A stretch of DNA of 60,801 nucleotides, from NCBI GenBank assembly GCA_949741925.1, contig CATJOY010000060.1, forward strand, positions 1-60,801, in the 5' to 3' direction. The stretch comes from an uncultured Desulfovibrionaceae bacterium (GTDB lineage: Bacteria > Desulfobacterota > Desulfovibrionia > Desulfovibrionales > Desulfovibrionaceae). Shown piece after piece: positions 17,958-26,571 of the stretch; the first letter of the stretch is position 1; each line of letters begins with the position of its first letter. A program made the translations under genes and the position numbers. The notes beneath the pieces were generated by a model. The model was given only the letters and a program-made list of their open reading frames with translations. It was not told where the DNA came from and ran no database searches.

Positions 17958-18464
17958 ATGGAGCAGATCTTTTGTGGGCGGTCAGGTTCTCCGGTGCTGC
18001 TGGTTAGCGCCTGCCTTTGCGGTGTGGCCTGCCGCTACGACGGCCGTTCCGCGGCCGTGCCGGCTCTTGCGGCGCTGGAGGCCGCCGGTCTGGCCCTGGC
18101 GATGTGCCCGGAGGTGGATGGGGGGCTTTCCGTGCCCCGAGCGCCTTGCGAACTGTTGAACGGCCGGGCTCTGACCAAAGACGGCCGGGATTGTAGCCGG
18201 GCCTACCTGGCCGGAGCCCGCATGGCCCGGGATTTGGCCCGACGCCACGGCATTCGCTTGGCCGTGCTCAAGGAGCGCAGCCCTTCTTGTGGCGTTTCCC
18301 GGGTATATGACGGCAGCTTCTGCGGCAGGCTGATCCCGGGGATGGGGCTGGCTGCCGCGTTGCTGGCGGCGGAAGGCATGACCGTGGTCAACGAAGAGAA
18401 CTTTGCGGAAGCCGTGAAGGCCGTCTTGCCCAAGGAAACAGCTTCATGGAAGCCAACGGGATAG
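17958..18464 (+). CDS. DUF523 family protein
   Basis: This 168-residue protein carries the DUF523 signatures: VSACLCGVACRYDG at the start, MCPEVDGGLSVPR in the middle, and LKERSPSCG with a nearby YDGSFCG. The four or more conserved cysteines suggest metal or Fe-S binding, but the biochemical role of the family is not known to me. The ATG at 17958 is preceded by GGAGGG; longer starts are possible but the extra part is low-complexity and GC-rich. It stands alone between divergent and converging neighbours. Confidence 0.85.
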   Translation: MEQIFCGRSGSPVLLVSACLCGVACRYDGRSAAVPALAALEAAGLALAMCPEVDGGLSVPRAPCELLNGRALTKDGRDCSRAYLAGARMARDLARRHGIRLAVLKERSPSCGVSRVYDGSFCGRLIPGMGLAAALLAAEGMTVVNEENFAEAVKAVLPKETASWKPTG

Positions 18465-18642
18465 GCCGGCCCGCAGCGAACTTTTGCCCGAGCGGTGGGA
18501 GCGCTATTCCAAGATGCAGAGAGCAACGCATTGTTGCTTGGACGCCTGCGTTGCATGTGGACGGCAAGGCCGATGCCCGCCGCATGAAAGGGGATCGTTG
18601 CGGCCCGAAGGCCTGCGAAGTTTGGGTTTCTCCCCGCGCTGA

Positions 18643-19665
18643 TCAGGATGAAGATGCCGAAGGAGCAACCGGCTTTAAGCGCTTGCCTGGAGAATCCTGG
18701 TACATGGCCCGATCATCAAAGGCTGCCTCGGTGGCGGAACCGGAGCCATCGTCTTGAGAGGTTTGCCCGGTGAGGTGATCTACCAGGGCGGCAACCGCGC
18801 CGTTCAGGGTTTCATCCAGCAGGCTCAGCCGGAGCGCGGTGTTCTCCTGATCCTGAGCCGCCAACCGTTTCCGGCTGACTTTGATTCTCTCTTCATGGAC
18901 CAGGCGGCCGCTTTCTGTCTCGTGGAGCGTGAAGCAGATTTCAGCCGCTGCCGCCAAGGCGCGGCGCATTCCTGACCCGGCCCGGATAGGGCGGCCGCTA
19001 TCGGCCGTCAGGGAGAGAATTTTCCCTTGCAGCACGTAGGATGTGGGCAGTTGCTCCACGATTTCCGGCCCTCCCTCCCCGACAGCAAGCCCCGGCACGG
19101 GCTGCCAGGCGTTGGGATCGGCATTTTCCCCAGCAAGAACCAGGTGGGGATCAAGGGCCTCCCGGGAGGGCGCCGCAGCGGGCTCCGGCGCGTCTGCCGC
19201 CGCGTTTTCCAAGGGTGGGGCAAGGGAAGGCGCAGGGGGTGTTTCCTGAGAACTGGGCGCGGCCTCGGAAGCCGGGGGGGCGGAATGCGGGCTGCCGGGC
19301 TCCGGGCTGGTGGAGGTGGCAACCGGGGCGGCAACCTCGGGCGGAGCCGGGGCCTCGGGAACCTCAGCGCTCAGGGCTGAAACTTCCAGGGCGGGCGCGG
19401 TATTTTCCGTGGCGAACTCCGGGGCCTTGTCGGCCTTGGAGGCAACGCCGATCGCCTCCAGAGCGGCTGCCAGGCGCTTGGCAAGTTCCTTGCCGGATCG
19501 CTCGCTAAAACGGCGGAGAGCGCGGGGCTCTTCCTCATCCTCTTCAGGCGGGGTAAAGGGAGCCACGGTCACCCGGGCTGCCGGGGGCAAGGCAAAAGAA
19601 GCCGCCGCGGGCAAGGGCAGGGCGCAGAGCAGAAGCAGCAGGAAACCGGGGATCGAGCGGCGCAT
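18643..19665 (-). CDS. exported proline-rich protein, CsgG/LpoB-like fold suspected
   Basis: This 340-residue protein has a signal peptide (IPGFLLLLLCALPLPAAA). The mature start RVTVAPFTPPEEDEEEPRAL followed by SGKELAKRLAAALEAIGV resembles the opening strand and helix of CsgG/LpoB-type domains (VxVxPF...la..l...l). A Pro/Ala/Glu-rich stretch of about 110 residues interrupts it. The rest, with TSYVLQGKILSLT, AEICFTLHETESGRLVHEER and a final helix, fits the same fold. There is no lipobox Cys. The ATG at 19665 follows GGAGA. It is the last gene of the four-gene envelope operon. The fold assignment is inference. Confidence 0.65.
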   Translation of the reverse strand: MRRSIPGFLLLLLCALPLPAAASFALPPAARVTVAPFTPPEEDEEEPRALRRFSERSGKELAKRLAAALEAIGVASKADKAPEFATENTAPALEVSALSAEVPEAPAPPEVAAPVATSTSPEPGSPHSAPPASEAAPSSQETPPAPSLAPPLENAAADAPEPAAAPSREALDPHLVLAGENADPNAWQPVPGLAVGEGGPEIVEQLPTSYVLQGKILSLTADSGRPIRAGSGMRRALAAAAEICFTLHETESGRLVHEERIKVSRKRLAAQDQENTALRLSLLDETLNGAVAALVDHLTGQTSQDDGSGSATEAAFDDRAMYQDSPGKRLKPVAPSASSS

Positions 19666-19715
19666 GGTCTCTCCAGCAGGCCAGGAATTATAATGAAAAG
19701 GGCTTTTTTCAGCGG

Positions 19716-20327
19716 TTACCAGCCAATGCGCGGCTTGGTGGTTACCTTGCGCAGTTCTTTGTAATCGCTCCAAACAATTTCGCTGCTTTGAGGATCGGTC
19801 AGCTCCAGAGTGATTTGGTAGTAAACATCGGCTATGTCGCGGGTCCGTTTGCGGATGGAGCGCACCGAACCGGTGATGATATAGTCTGTATCCAGAAGCG
19901 GCTGGTTTTCTTGGCGTCTGGTGGCGGCTTCGGTCAGATCCCGTTCTTCAAAGATAGCATCCAGGTTGGCGTTATCCGCCAAGAAACGCACCTGGCCCGA
20001 GCGGAGCAGCAGAACCCTGATGCGATCGGTGATGCCTTTGGTGTCAATGTGCTCATCAGTGTAGTTTTTTACGGAGCGCAAGCGGATTTTAGGCGGGGCC
20101 GAGGCTCTGGCGATCCAGGGCGAGGCCAGCAGGGATTGGGTTAGGGTTTCAGCCGTGCTTTGCAGGTCTGTAGACCCCCAGCGGGTGGTTACTGTTTCCA
20201 CGGCCGTGGGGTCTTCATAAACGACTTCGCCGCTGCCCTGGATGCGGCCCGTGCGCGGACCGCTGCAGGCGGCCAGGGAGATGCCCAGCAGAAGAAGCAG
20301 CGCGGCGGGAAAGAAGCGATGGCTCAT
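19716..20327 (-). CDS. lpoB: LpoB-like penicillin-binding protein activator lipoprotein
   Basis: LpoB is an outer-membrane lipoprotein that reaches through the wall to activate PBP1b. The protein has a lipoprotein signal with Cys21 (GISLAAC). The folded domain shows PKIRLRSVKNYTDEHIDTKG, GQVRFLADNANLDAIFEER, DTDYIITGSVRSI and YYQITLELTDPQSSEIVWSD, the usual LpoB order. Length is 203 residues, close to E. coli. It begins only two bases after the ycfL stop and is preceded by GAGG, so the genes are translationally linked. E. coli also has ycfL next to lpoB, which supports both calls. Confidence 0.85.
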   Translation of the reverse strand: MSHRFFPAALLLLLGISLAACSGPRTGRIQGSGEVVYEDPTAVETVTTRWGSTDLQSTAETLTQSLLASPWIARASAPPKIRLRSVKNYTDEHIDTKGITDRIRVLLLRSGQVRFLADNANLDAIFEERDLTEAATRRQENQPLLDTDYIITGSVRSIRKRTRDIADVYYQITLELTDPQSSEIVWSDYKELRKVTTKPRIGW

Positions 20328-20329
20328 GC

Positions 20330-20785
20330 TTACCTCGCGTCCGTTGAGAGGATAAGGGTATATTCTACGGCCCCGGGCACGGTAGAGCGCTCGCGGATGT
20401 GTTGGGATGCCCCGCCCTTGACGATCAGGGGACGCCAGGCGGTGGTTTCCAGGAGGCGGCCCTCCCCATTAAACCACTCCACGCGGTAGACAGGCGTTTC
20501 CACGGCGGAAGAGGAATCGTTGCGCAGAGTCGCTTGGAGAACCAGGAACTCGCCTTCCTTGAAGTGGGTAATTTCTTCCACCAACACATCGTCGTTATCT
20601 GTATAGTGGACGGTGCTCCTGCCGCAGGCGAGGAACAGGCCCGGCAAGAGGAGCAGACAGACGAGCGCGGCAAAGCGTTTTGCCGCGACGGCCCTCGGCT
20701 GACGCCGCTCGCGGCGGGGCGCTTTCAGGCCCGAAACTCCATCCATACGTGGCCGCCCGTGACAGGCGTGATCAATAGCTGACAT
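20330..20785 (-). CDS. ycfL: YcfL-like lipoprotein (DUF1425/COG5633)
   Basis: This small lipoprotein has a hydrophobic signal and lipobox at LFLACG (Cys54 from the first ATG). The mature domain, with FLVLQATLRNDSSSAVETPVYRVEWFNGEG and IVKGGASQHIRERS, matches the immunoglobulin-like YcfL fold. The start at 20785 has GAGG upstream and overlaps the preceding gene by 14 bases. It gives an unusually long basic leader of about 35 residues before the signal core, so a later start such as 20746 is possible. The role of YcfL is unknown; its constant pairing with LpoB implies envelope or cell-wall work. Confidence 0.8.
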   Translation of the reverse strand: MSAIDHACHGRPRMDGVSGLKAPRRERRQPRAVAAKRFAALVCLLLLPGLFLACGRSTVHYTDNDDVLVEEITHFKEGEFLVLQATLRNDSSSAVETPVYRVEWFNGEGRLLETTAWRPLIVKGGASQHIRERSTVPGAVEYTLILSTDAR

Positions 20786-22298
20786 AATCCAACCTCAAGC
20801 TGGCATTTGGAAGTTTTGTGGCCAGGATAATAACGCCGTTGGCTGTTTCGGGCAAGACCAGCCAGCCGGAGCTTGTGGGGCCATCCCCGGTGGAAAGTTC
20901 CAACAGGCTCCCCCCTGGAGCCCGGCCCATGGCAATGCTGCCCTCGTTGGGCAGGAGTTCCCAGTTGCGAACCGAATCAGCCATGGAGCTGCTGAAGAAA
21001 TCGAGCAGCATGGTGGTCAGGGAGGCAACCAGAGGGGCCATATCGCGGGTTTCTTCACGGCTGGCCGCAAGTGTTCCGGTGGCGACGGAGGCGCCGGCCC
21101 TAGCCGCGGCCCGGCTGAAAGCGGCGGCTGTTTCGTGGGGGAGTTCATCGCGTAGGGTGCGGTAGGCCAGGGTTTCGGTATGCAGCAGGGGGTATAAGGT
21201 GAACTCGCGGCCCCCCACGCTCAGGCTGGCGGTTCCGCTGCAGCGTAGGGGAGGCATATAGGCGGGCAAATCAATCATAATGTAGCCGATATGGGGGAAG
21301 GGCAGGCGGGTTTTCTCCACAAATAAGGCCGGGGCCAGACCAGAGAGCAGGATGACCGTTACCTCCTGCTCCTGCCGGGTTTCGGGGTCGGATGGAGAGG
21401 GTCTTTCGGAATACCCCGGGCCGGGAGGCGGCGGTATGGCAGGGAGATCCGGGAGGGCCTCGGGGGGGATGGCGGCGCGGCCGCCCCAGGCTTCCCGGAA
21501 GAGGGCGGCGCATTGTGGGGCCAGGGCCACGGCGCGCCGCATGCTTACTTCTGCAAAGTCCATATCTCCGGCCAGGCGGTTGAAGATGCTGCTCAGCGCG
21601 TAGGAGAACGGTTCCTGGTAGTTGTTGAGCAGAGCCCGCCCCTCTTCCTGCTCCAGGATATCCCGCATGGTGGCGTGCCTCGGCAGCGCGTCGGGATCTG
21701 TAAAGGGTTGCGGCTGGCGTCGCTTCAGATGGGCAGCCAGGCGGGCTTCGGATTCTTGGAGCCAGAGTTCCTGGCGGGCTTCCATTTTGCGGGCTTCCAC
21801 GGCAGCGCCGGGAAAATCGCGGAGCATCGCATGGTTAAGAGCATTGAAGGTGTGCAGCAAACTGCGCTCGTATCCCGTGCCGAAGTACCCCCGGCTGCCG
21901 GGAGAGAGCAGAACGCTGCCGATATCGGCCGTAAGGTTCCGGAGGCTGAGCGCGGCCCGGCCTTCGTATTCCTCCAGGATCTCCAGGGCCTGGTTGTACG
22001 TATCCCTGGATTTGCTCCAGCGGCCTTCAAGCTGGTAGAGCCGGGCCAAGTTGAGGGCGGTGGCCAGATCTTCGCGGGAGGCGAATTCCTTTTCAATGCG
22101 CAGACGCAGCGGGGTAATCCTGCCGCTGGAAAGGTCATCACGGATTTCCGCGGTGCCGGCTCGCCCGGCGCAGGAGACCAGCAGGCCGAGCCCCCACAGA
22201 AGCAACAGCAAAACCCAGGGCCGGTGTTTTCTGCAACGGCCTGCCGCAAAGGAGGAGGAATACGGCCGAAAAAAGGCGGGAGAGGCGAAACCCGGCAT
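20772..22298 (-). CDS. COG3014-like lipoprotein with helical repeats
   Basis: This protein of about 508 residues has a lipoprotein signal ending LGLLVSC (Cys43). Residues about 60-150 read like TPR helices (DLATALNLARLYQLEGRWSK, DTYNQALEILEEYEGRA). Then come YERSLLHTFNALNHAMLRDFPGAAVEARKM, a second helical part, and a C-terminal beta-rich region with PHIGYIMIDLPAY and a final VIILATKLPNASLRLDYVSY. COG3014 proteins are known to sit beside ycfL and lpoB, which is the arrangement here. I use the ATG at 22298; a TTG at 22316 is the alternative. It leads the operon. Function is unknown. Confidence 0.75.
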   Translation of the reverse strand: MPGFASPAFFRPYSSSFAAGRCRKHRPWVLLLLLWGLGLLVSCAGRAGTAEIRDDLSSGRITPLRLRIEKEFASREDLATALNLARLYQLEGRWSKSRDTYNQALEILEEYEGRAALSLRNLTADIGSVLLSPGSRGYFGTGYERSLLHTFNALNHAMLRDFPGAAVEARKMEARQELWLQESEARLAAHLKRRQPQPFTDPDALPRHATMRDILEQEEGRALLNNYQEPFSYALSSIFNRLAGDMDFAEVSMRRAVALAPQCAALFREAWGGRAAIPPEALPDLPAIPPPPGPGYSERPSPSDPETRQEQEVTVILLSGLAPALFVEKTRLPFPHIGYIMIDLPAYMPPLRCSGTASLSVGGREFTLYPLLHTETLAYRTLRDELPHETAAAFSRAAARAGASVATGTLAASREETRDMAPLVASLTTMLLDFFSSSMADSVRNWELLPNEGSIAMGRAPGGSLLELSTGDGPTSSGWLVLPETANGVIILATKLPNASLRLDYVSY

Positions 22299-22505
22299 GA
22301 GGCAAGTGTAGGCCAAGAAAGAGCGTTTGTGAAGGGCAGCCGAGGGGAGGAGGGAATTTTTCTCCGCTTGGTCCTGTTGATCCGGTAGGCTCTGGATGGC
22401 CGGAAAAGGAAAGGCGCTGCAAGCGGCAGAAAAACGGGTCGTTTCCCTTGAGGTCTGCCCCTCCGGGCTGCTTTACCGAAGAGCGCGGCTTCTCGCGGAC
22501 AAAAG

Positions 22506-22535
22506 AGAAAAAAGCAGCCGCCTTAGTAAGGCGGC
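22506..22535 (-). terminator. rho-independent terminator of rpmB
   Basis: GCCGCCT/AGGCGGC with a 5-base loop (22517-22535) is followed on the minus strand by TGC and a T-rich tract (complement of 22502-22513). Confidence 0.65.
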
Positions 22536-22678
22536 GCGCTGGTAAAATACAAAGCCCCCGGCATACCATCCCGGCAGCGTGCCCTTGAGGTTGGCAACAG
22601 ATGGTTTTTTTGCCTCTGGCAACAAGAAAGAGCCTTTTTATTTCGACCTCGTATCTTCCTCGTATTCCGGGAAGACAC

Positions 22679-22716
22679 GGCCTTCATAAAAAGGCTTTTT
22701 CCCTTGATGAGAACGC
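22679..22716 (+). repeat. intergenic repeat shared with 7203-7240
   Basis: This starts GGCCTTCATAAAAAGGCTTT and continues with a T-run, CCCTTGATGAGAAC. It lies just beyond the rpmB stop. The inner AAAAAGGCTTTTT can form a small hairpin. Confidence 0.4.
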
Positions 22717-22740
22717 TCTTTCTCGTCGTGGCAGCAGGCG

Positions 22741-22953
22741 TTACTCCGCTTTTTTGGCAACCAAGGGCTTGACAATGGCCCCGGAACGCAGGCAGCGGGT
22801 GCAGACGCGTTTGGTCACCACCCGGCCGTTAGGCTCCTGATGGCGGACTGATTGCAGATTGGGATTAAAACGGCGCTTGGTCTTTATGTTGGAATGGCTC
22901 ACAAGGTTGCCGCCTTGGGGCTTCTTTCCGCATACTTCACATTGTTTCGCCAT
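22741..22953 (-). CDS. rpmB: 50S ribosomal protein L28
   Basis: This 70-residue protein matches L28 from its start ([21 protein letters not shown]) through [13 protein letters not shown] to the basic end. Four cysteines (C5, C8, C51, C54) form the zinc ribbon of the C+ type, seen in zinc-replete versions of L28. It is transcribed away from the DUF177-rpmF-plsX block, with 425 bases between the two starts, and ends in its own terminator. No rpmG is adjacent. Confidence 0.96.
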   Translation of the reverse strand: MAKQCEVCGKKPQGGNLVSHSNIKTKRRFNPNLQSVRHQEPNGRVVTKRVCTRCLRSGAIVKPLVAKKAE

Positions 22954-23378
22954 GTCGAACCTCCGGTGCTGATGATCCGGCGCGCTCCTCTGCCGCCCGG
23001 CGGGGGCGCTCGCGAGCCGAAGAGTGAGTCACTTATACCCCGCGCCGCAAAAAGGCAAGCCTTTTCTTGACAACGGGGCGGGAAGCCGGGTACGCCGTAG
23101 CCGGGCGGAGGAACAACGCCTTGAGGAACGGCTCCGTTTGGATTGTATTATATATGGATATGCCCGGCCCTGTCCGCCGCTGTTTTCCCTATCCGCGGGG
23201 GCCGCGGGCGAAACAGGCCCGCCCTCGCCCGGGAATTTCAAGCCTTGGGGTAAGGATGCCCCGGCTTGGCGAACGAGGCGCTTTGAGCCGAACCTCCCGC
23301 CCCCACAAAAACAACGATCCCGCTGCTTCGGGCGCGCCTGGCCGCGCTCGGAAGGATGGCGGTTCGCGGAGGAGCGTC
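22954..23378. other. divergent region between rpmB and DUF177
   Basis: This region should hold both promoters. On the minus strand TATAAG (23032-23037) is 15 bases from TTGCCT (23053-23058), a slightly short spacing for rpmB. On the plus strand TTGACA (23065-23070) and a TATTATATA tract near 23145-23153 are candidates for the lipid-synthesis operon. An in-frame upstream extension of DUF177 exists but looks non-coding. Confidence 0.4.
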
Positions 23379-23984
23379 ATGGCGTCGCTGTGGATTCCTT
23401 TGCAGGGCATACCTGCCCACGGCAGAGAGTATATTCTTGAAGATCAATCTGCCTGGATCGATCCCATCCGGGAGTTCGGCCTGGAGTGCCGGATTCTCGA
23501 GCCCCTGCGGGCGGTGTTTTTTTTGCTGCCTCAAGAAGAGGGTATCTTGGTGCGGGGGCGCCTTACAGGGCGGGTGGCCCTGCCCTGTAACCGCTGCGCC
23601 GAGGATGCCGTGGTGGTGATTGATCAGCCTATCGAGAGCTTTGAGGCGTTTCCGCCCCTGCCGGAACCGGCGGCTGCCAAGCGGCGCGCCCTGCGCACCC
23701 GGGGCGGCCGGGAGCGCGCGGAAAAAAACGAAACGCAGGCTGTTCCTGATGCCGAGGTCATGCGCCATACGGCCGATGGGCGCGGCCTGGAATTGGATAT
23801 CGCCTCCCTGGCCTGGCAGGAGTTTTCCCTCGCGCTGCCGGTCAAGCCGCTGTGCGATCCGGCTTGTAAAGGGCTCTGCCCTTGGTGCGGGGTGAACCGC
23901 AATCTCGGCTCGTGCTCCTGCGCGGCCGAAGAGGGCGATCCGCGTCTTGCGGTGCTGCGCTCCCTACAGCTTGGCAAGAAGTAG
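23379..23984 (+). CDS. DUF177 (YceD) family protein
   Basis: This 201-residue protein precedes rpmF, the standard place for YceD/DUF177, which is thought to aid 23S rRNA or ribosome maturation. It has the CNRC motif in RVALPCNRCAEDA, the ELDIASLAWQEFSLALPVKPLC block and a second Cys cluster CKGLCPWCG...CSC. A charged insertion (KRRALRTRGGRERAEK) lies in the middle. The ATG at 23379 is chosen because GGAGGAG lies just upstream; the open frame continues 104 codons further left without family resemblance. It should be co-transcribed with rpmF and plsX. Confidence 0.88.
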   Translation: MASLWIPLQGIPAHGREYILEDQSAWIDPIREFGLECRILEPLRAVFFLLPQEEGILVRGRLTGRVALPCNRCAEDAVVVIDQPIESFEAFPPLPEPAAAKRRALRTRGGRERAEKNETQAVPDAEVMRHTADGRGLELDIASLAWQEFSLALPVKPLCDPACKGLCPWCGVNRNLGSCSCAAEEGDPRLAVLRSLQLGKK

Positions 23985-24197
23985 CGGATTGCGCTTGTAA
24001 GGCAGGCTCTCCGGCCGCCGTTTCGGAAAGGCCCGAGAGCCGCACAGAGGGGAGCAAGCCCCATTCGGAAAAAACGTCCTCAGGCCGCTTGCGCATACGC
24101 CCGCATGCGTGTATGAGGTGCCCTGCATATTGTGCTTGCAAACCGTTTGTGGTAGAGAGATTTTTCATATCGTCGCAAGACTCGCAAGGAGTGTATA

Positions 24198-24377
24198 ATG
24201 GCTGTTCAGCAAAGCAAGAAATCCAAGTCTAAAAAAGGCATGCGCCGCGCGCATCACCATGCCGCCGTGCCCGCGGTTGTTTACTGCCAGTGCGGCGAAC
24301 CCACGTTGCCCCACCGGGTCTGCTCCTCCTGCGGCAGCTACCGCGGCCGTCAGGTGCTTCCTGTTGCCTCGGAATAG
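24198..24377 (+). CDS. rpmF: 50S ribosomal protein L32
   Basis: This is a 59-residue gene. The protein begins MAVQQSKKSKSKKGMRRAHH, as L32 does, and carries a zinc ribbon with C30, C32, C42 and C45 (YCQCGEPTLPHRVCSSCG). AAGGAG precedes the ATG. The stop is six bases before plsX, giving the widespread rpmF-plsX pair that couples ribosome and membrane lipid synthesis. Confidence 0.97.
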   Translation: MAVQQSKKSKSKKGMRRAHHHAAVPAVVYCQCGEPTLPHRVCSSCGSYRGRQVLPVASE

Positions 24378-24383
24378 ATCCGT

Positions 24384-25454
24384 ATGCCCGGAGCCCTTGC
24401 CGAAGCAGCACTCCCGGTAATCGCTGTTGATGTTATGGGAGGGGATTTCGGCCCTTCCGTCACCGTGCCCGGAGCCCTTGCCGCCGCCCGTGAGGTTGGC
24501 TGCAAGGTTTTGCTTGTTGGCCGTGAGGATGCCGTTGCCAAGGAGCTTGCCGCCCAAAAGGCCGCCGGAACGGATGTTTCCGGCCTGGAGGTGGAGATTA
24601 TCCATGCTCCGGAAGTGGCGGAAATGCATGAAAAGCCTTCGGATATTCTGCGCCGCAAAAAAGGGGCCTCCATCCAGGTGGCCTGCCGCCTGGTAAAGGA
24701 GGGCAAGGCTGATGGCGTGGTCAGCCCCGGCCATTCCGGAGCCACCGTGGCCTCGGGCATGTTTATCATGGGCAGGGTTCCGGGCGTTGAACGGCCCGCG
24801 CTGGCCAGCCTGATGCCCACAGAGCGATCGCCCATGGTCTTGTTGGATGTGGGCGCTAATGTGGATTGCAAGCCCCACCATCTTTTTCAGTTCGGCATCA
24901 TGGCCGACGCCTTTGCCAGGGATATCTTGGAGCTGGCCTCGCCCAAGCTGGGGCTGCTCTCCATCGGCGAAGAGGAAGGCAAAGGCAATTCCTTGGTTAA
25001 GGAAACCTACGAGCTGTTCAAGATGGCCCACGGCATTAACTTTGTGGGCAATGTCGAGGGCAGAGATGTCTTTACCGGCGAGGTAGATGTTATTGTGTGC
25101 GACGGTTTTGTCGGCAACGTCGCCCTGAAGCTCTCGGAAGGCCTGGGGAGTTCGCTCTCCCGGGTGCTTAAGCGGGAGCTTTTTTCGTCTCTTCCGGCCA
25201 AAATAGGCACCTTGCTGGCCAGAGGCGCGTTCAAGCGCTTCGCTAATTTCGTTGATTACGCCGAATACGGCGGCGCGCTTCTCCTTGGTTTGCAGGGGAT
25301 CGCCGTTATCGGCCATGGGCGTTCCAATGCCAAGGCCGTTGCCAGCGCTACGCGCATGGCCGCTACTTTTGTGCGCAAGCGCACAAACCAGCACCTCGTG
25401 GAGGCTGTGGCCGCCAACGAAGAGCTTACCAGGTATGGCAAAGCCATTAAATAA
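24384..25454 (+). CDS. plsX: phosphate acyltransferase PlsX
   Basis: PlsX makes acyl-phosphate from acyl-ACP for phospholipid synthesis. The 356-residue protein has AVDVMGGDFGP at the start, KKGASIQVACRLVKEGKADGVVSPGHSGA, VLLDVGANVDCKP, GLLSIGEEEGKGN and DVIVCDGFVGNVALK, all family signatures. The final part has the usual Ala-rich helices. The ATG at 24384 adds about ten residues before the conserved core. No plsY is in the window. It is followed 11 bases later by fabH, so the unit is an operon. Confidence 0.96.
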   Translation: MPGALAEAALPVIAVDVMGGDFGPSVTVPGALAAAREVGCKVLLVGREDAVAKELAAQKAAGTDVSGLEVEIIHAPEVAEMHEKPSDILRRKKGASIQVACRLVKEGKADGVVSPGHSGATVASGMFIMGRVPGVERPALASLMPTERSPMVLLDVGANVDCKPHHLFQFGIMADAFARDILELASPKLGLLSIGEEEGKGNSLVKETYELFKMAHGINFVGNVEGRDVFTGEVDVIVCDGFVGNVALKLSEGLGSSLSRVLKRELFSSLPAKIGTLLARGAFKRFANFVDYAEYGGALLLGLQGIAVIGHGRSNAKAVASATRMAATFVRKRTNQHLVEAVAANEELTRYGKAIK

Positions 25455-25465
25455 GCCGTTATAGT

Positions 25466-26452
25466 ATGATCAATGCCCCGGTTCTTTTCGGCGTGGGCGG
25501 CTATGTGCCTGACGCCGTGCTTGATAATGAAGCGCTGTCCCGGATCGTGGAAACCAGCGATGAATGGATTACCACCCGTACCGGGATCAGAGAACGGCGT
25601 ATTCTCGCGCCCGGCTCCGGGGGGGCCTGCATGGCCGCGGTTGCGGCCCGTCGGGCCATTGAGGATGCCGGTATCCCGCCTGAATCCATCACCCACATTC
25701 TTTACGCCACTTGCACCCCGGATGCCATGTGTCCGCCCACATCCTGCACCTTGGCGGATAAGCTCGGGCTTTCCGGCGTTTTCACCGCGGATGTCAACGT
25801 TGCTTGTTCCGGGTATATTTACGGCCTGACGTTGACGCGCGGCCTGTTGGCCGCTGAACCCGAGGCCACGGTTTTGCTGGTGGCCGCGGATGTGATGAGT
25901 TCTCGCGTCAACTGGCAGGATCGTTCTACCTGCGTTCTCTTTGGGGATGCGGCGGGCGCGGCGGTTTTTCGGGCCGGCGGAAAGGGAAAAGGCATTCTTA
26001 AGGATGCGCTGGTTTCTTCCAACGGCGCTTTGGGGCCGCTTTTGCATGTGGGCGGCGGCGGCAGCGCTACAGAGTTCAAGCCCGGCGATGTTATCGGGCC
26101 GGAATTTTTTATCCGTATGGAAGGCCGCGAAGTTTACAAGCACGCCGTGCGCTGCATGGTTAAATGCTCTCGGGATATTCTGGAAAGGAACGGCCTGGGC
26201 ATTGAGGATGTTGATCTTTTTATTCCGCACCAGGCCAATTTACGCATTATCGAGGCGGTTGGCTCCAAGCTGGGCTTTCCCGCGGAGAAGGTGTTTTGCA
26301 ATGTGCAGATTAGGGGCAACACCTCGGCAGCCTCCATTCCCTTGGCCTTTTACGAGGCGCGAGAGGCGGGCTTGATCCGGCCGGGCATGACCGTGCTCTT
26401 TGCTACCTTTGGCGGCGGGTTTACCTGGGGTTCGGCTTTATTGCAGCTTTAG
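25466..26452 (+). CDS. fabH: 3-oxoacyl-ACP synthase III
   Basis: FabH condenses acetyl-CoA with malonyl-ACP to start fatty-acid chains. The catalytic triad is visible: Cys114 (NVACSGYIYG), His255 (IPHQANLRI) and Asn285 (RGNTSAAS). TSDEWITTRTGIRERRI near the start and the C-terminal ATFGGGFTWGSALL are also typical. Length is 328 residues, as usual. It lies 11 bases after plsX and 119 bases before fabG. Confidence 0.97.
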   Translation: MINAPVLFGVGGYVPDAVLDNEALSRIVETSDEWITTRTGIRERRILAPGSGGACMAAVAARRAIEDAGIPPESITHILYATCTPDAMCPPTSCTLADKLGLSGVFTADVNVACSGYIYGLTLTRGLLAAEPEATVLLVAADVMSSRVNWQDRSTCVLFGDAAGAAVFRAGGKGKGILKDALVSSNGALGPLLHVGGGGSATEFKPGDVIGPEFFIRMEGREVYKHAVRCMVKCSRDILERNGLGIEDVDLFIPHQANLRIIEAVGSKLGFPAEKVFCNVQIRGNTSAASIPLAFYEAREAGLIRPGMTVLFATFGGGFTWGSALLQL

Positions 26453-26571
26453 GCCGGTTCTTGAACGCTCCGGCAAAGCGCCATGGGGCGGAGTGGAAGC
26501 GCTTTTTTAACACTATTTGATGACGTGGAGCAGCCTGTCTGTACGGCCTGGGAACCGGAGCGAAAAGCAGT

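Larger units (their letters stand above)
22299..22740. other. intergenic region between the lipoprotein operon and rpmB
   Basis: The region contains the rpmB terminator near 22506-22535 and the repeat at 22679-22716 shared with 7203-7240. No gene is supported. Confidence 0.5.

Noticed and set aside
23067..23378. N-terminal extension of DUF177 by 104 codons
   Set aside because: The extension is Arg/Pro-rich with no homology to the family, while a strong ribosome site precedes the ATG at 23379.
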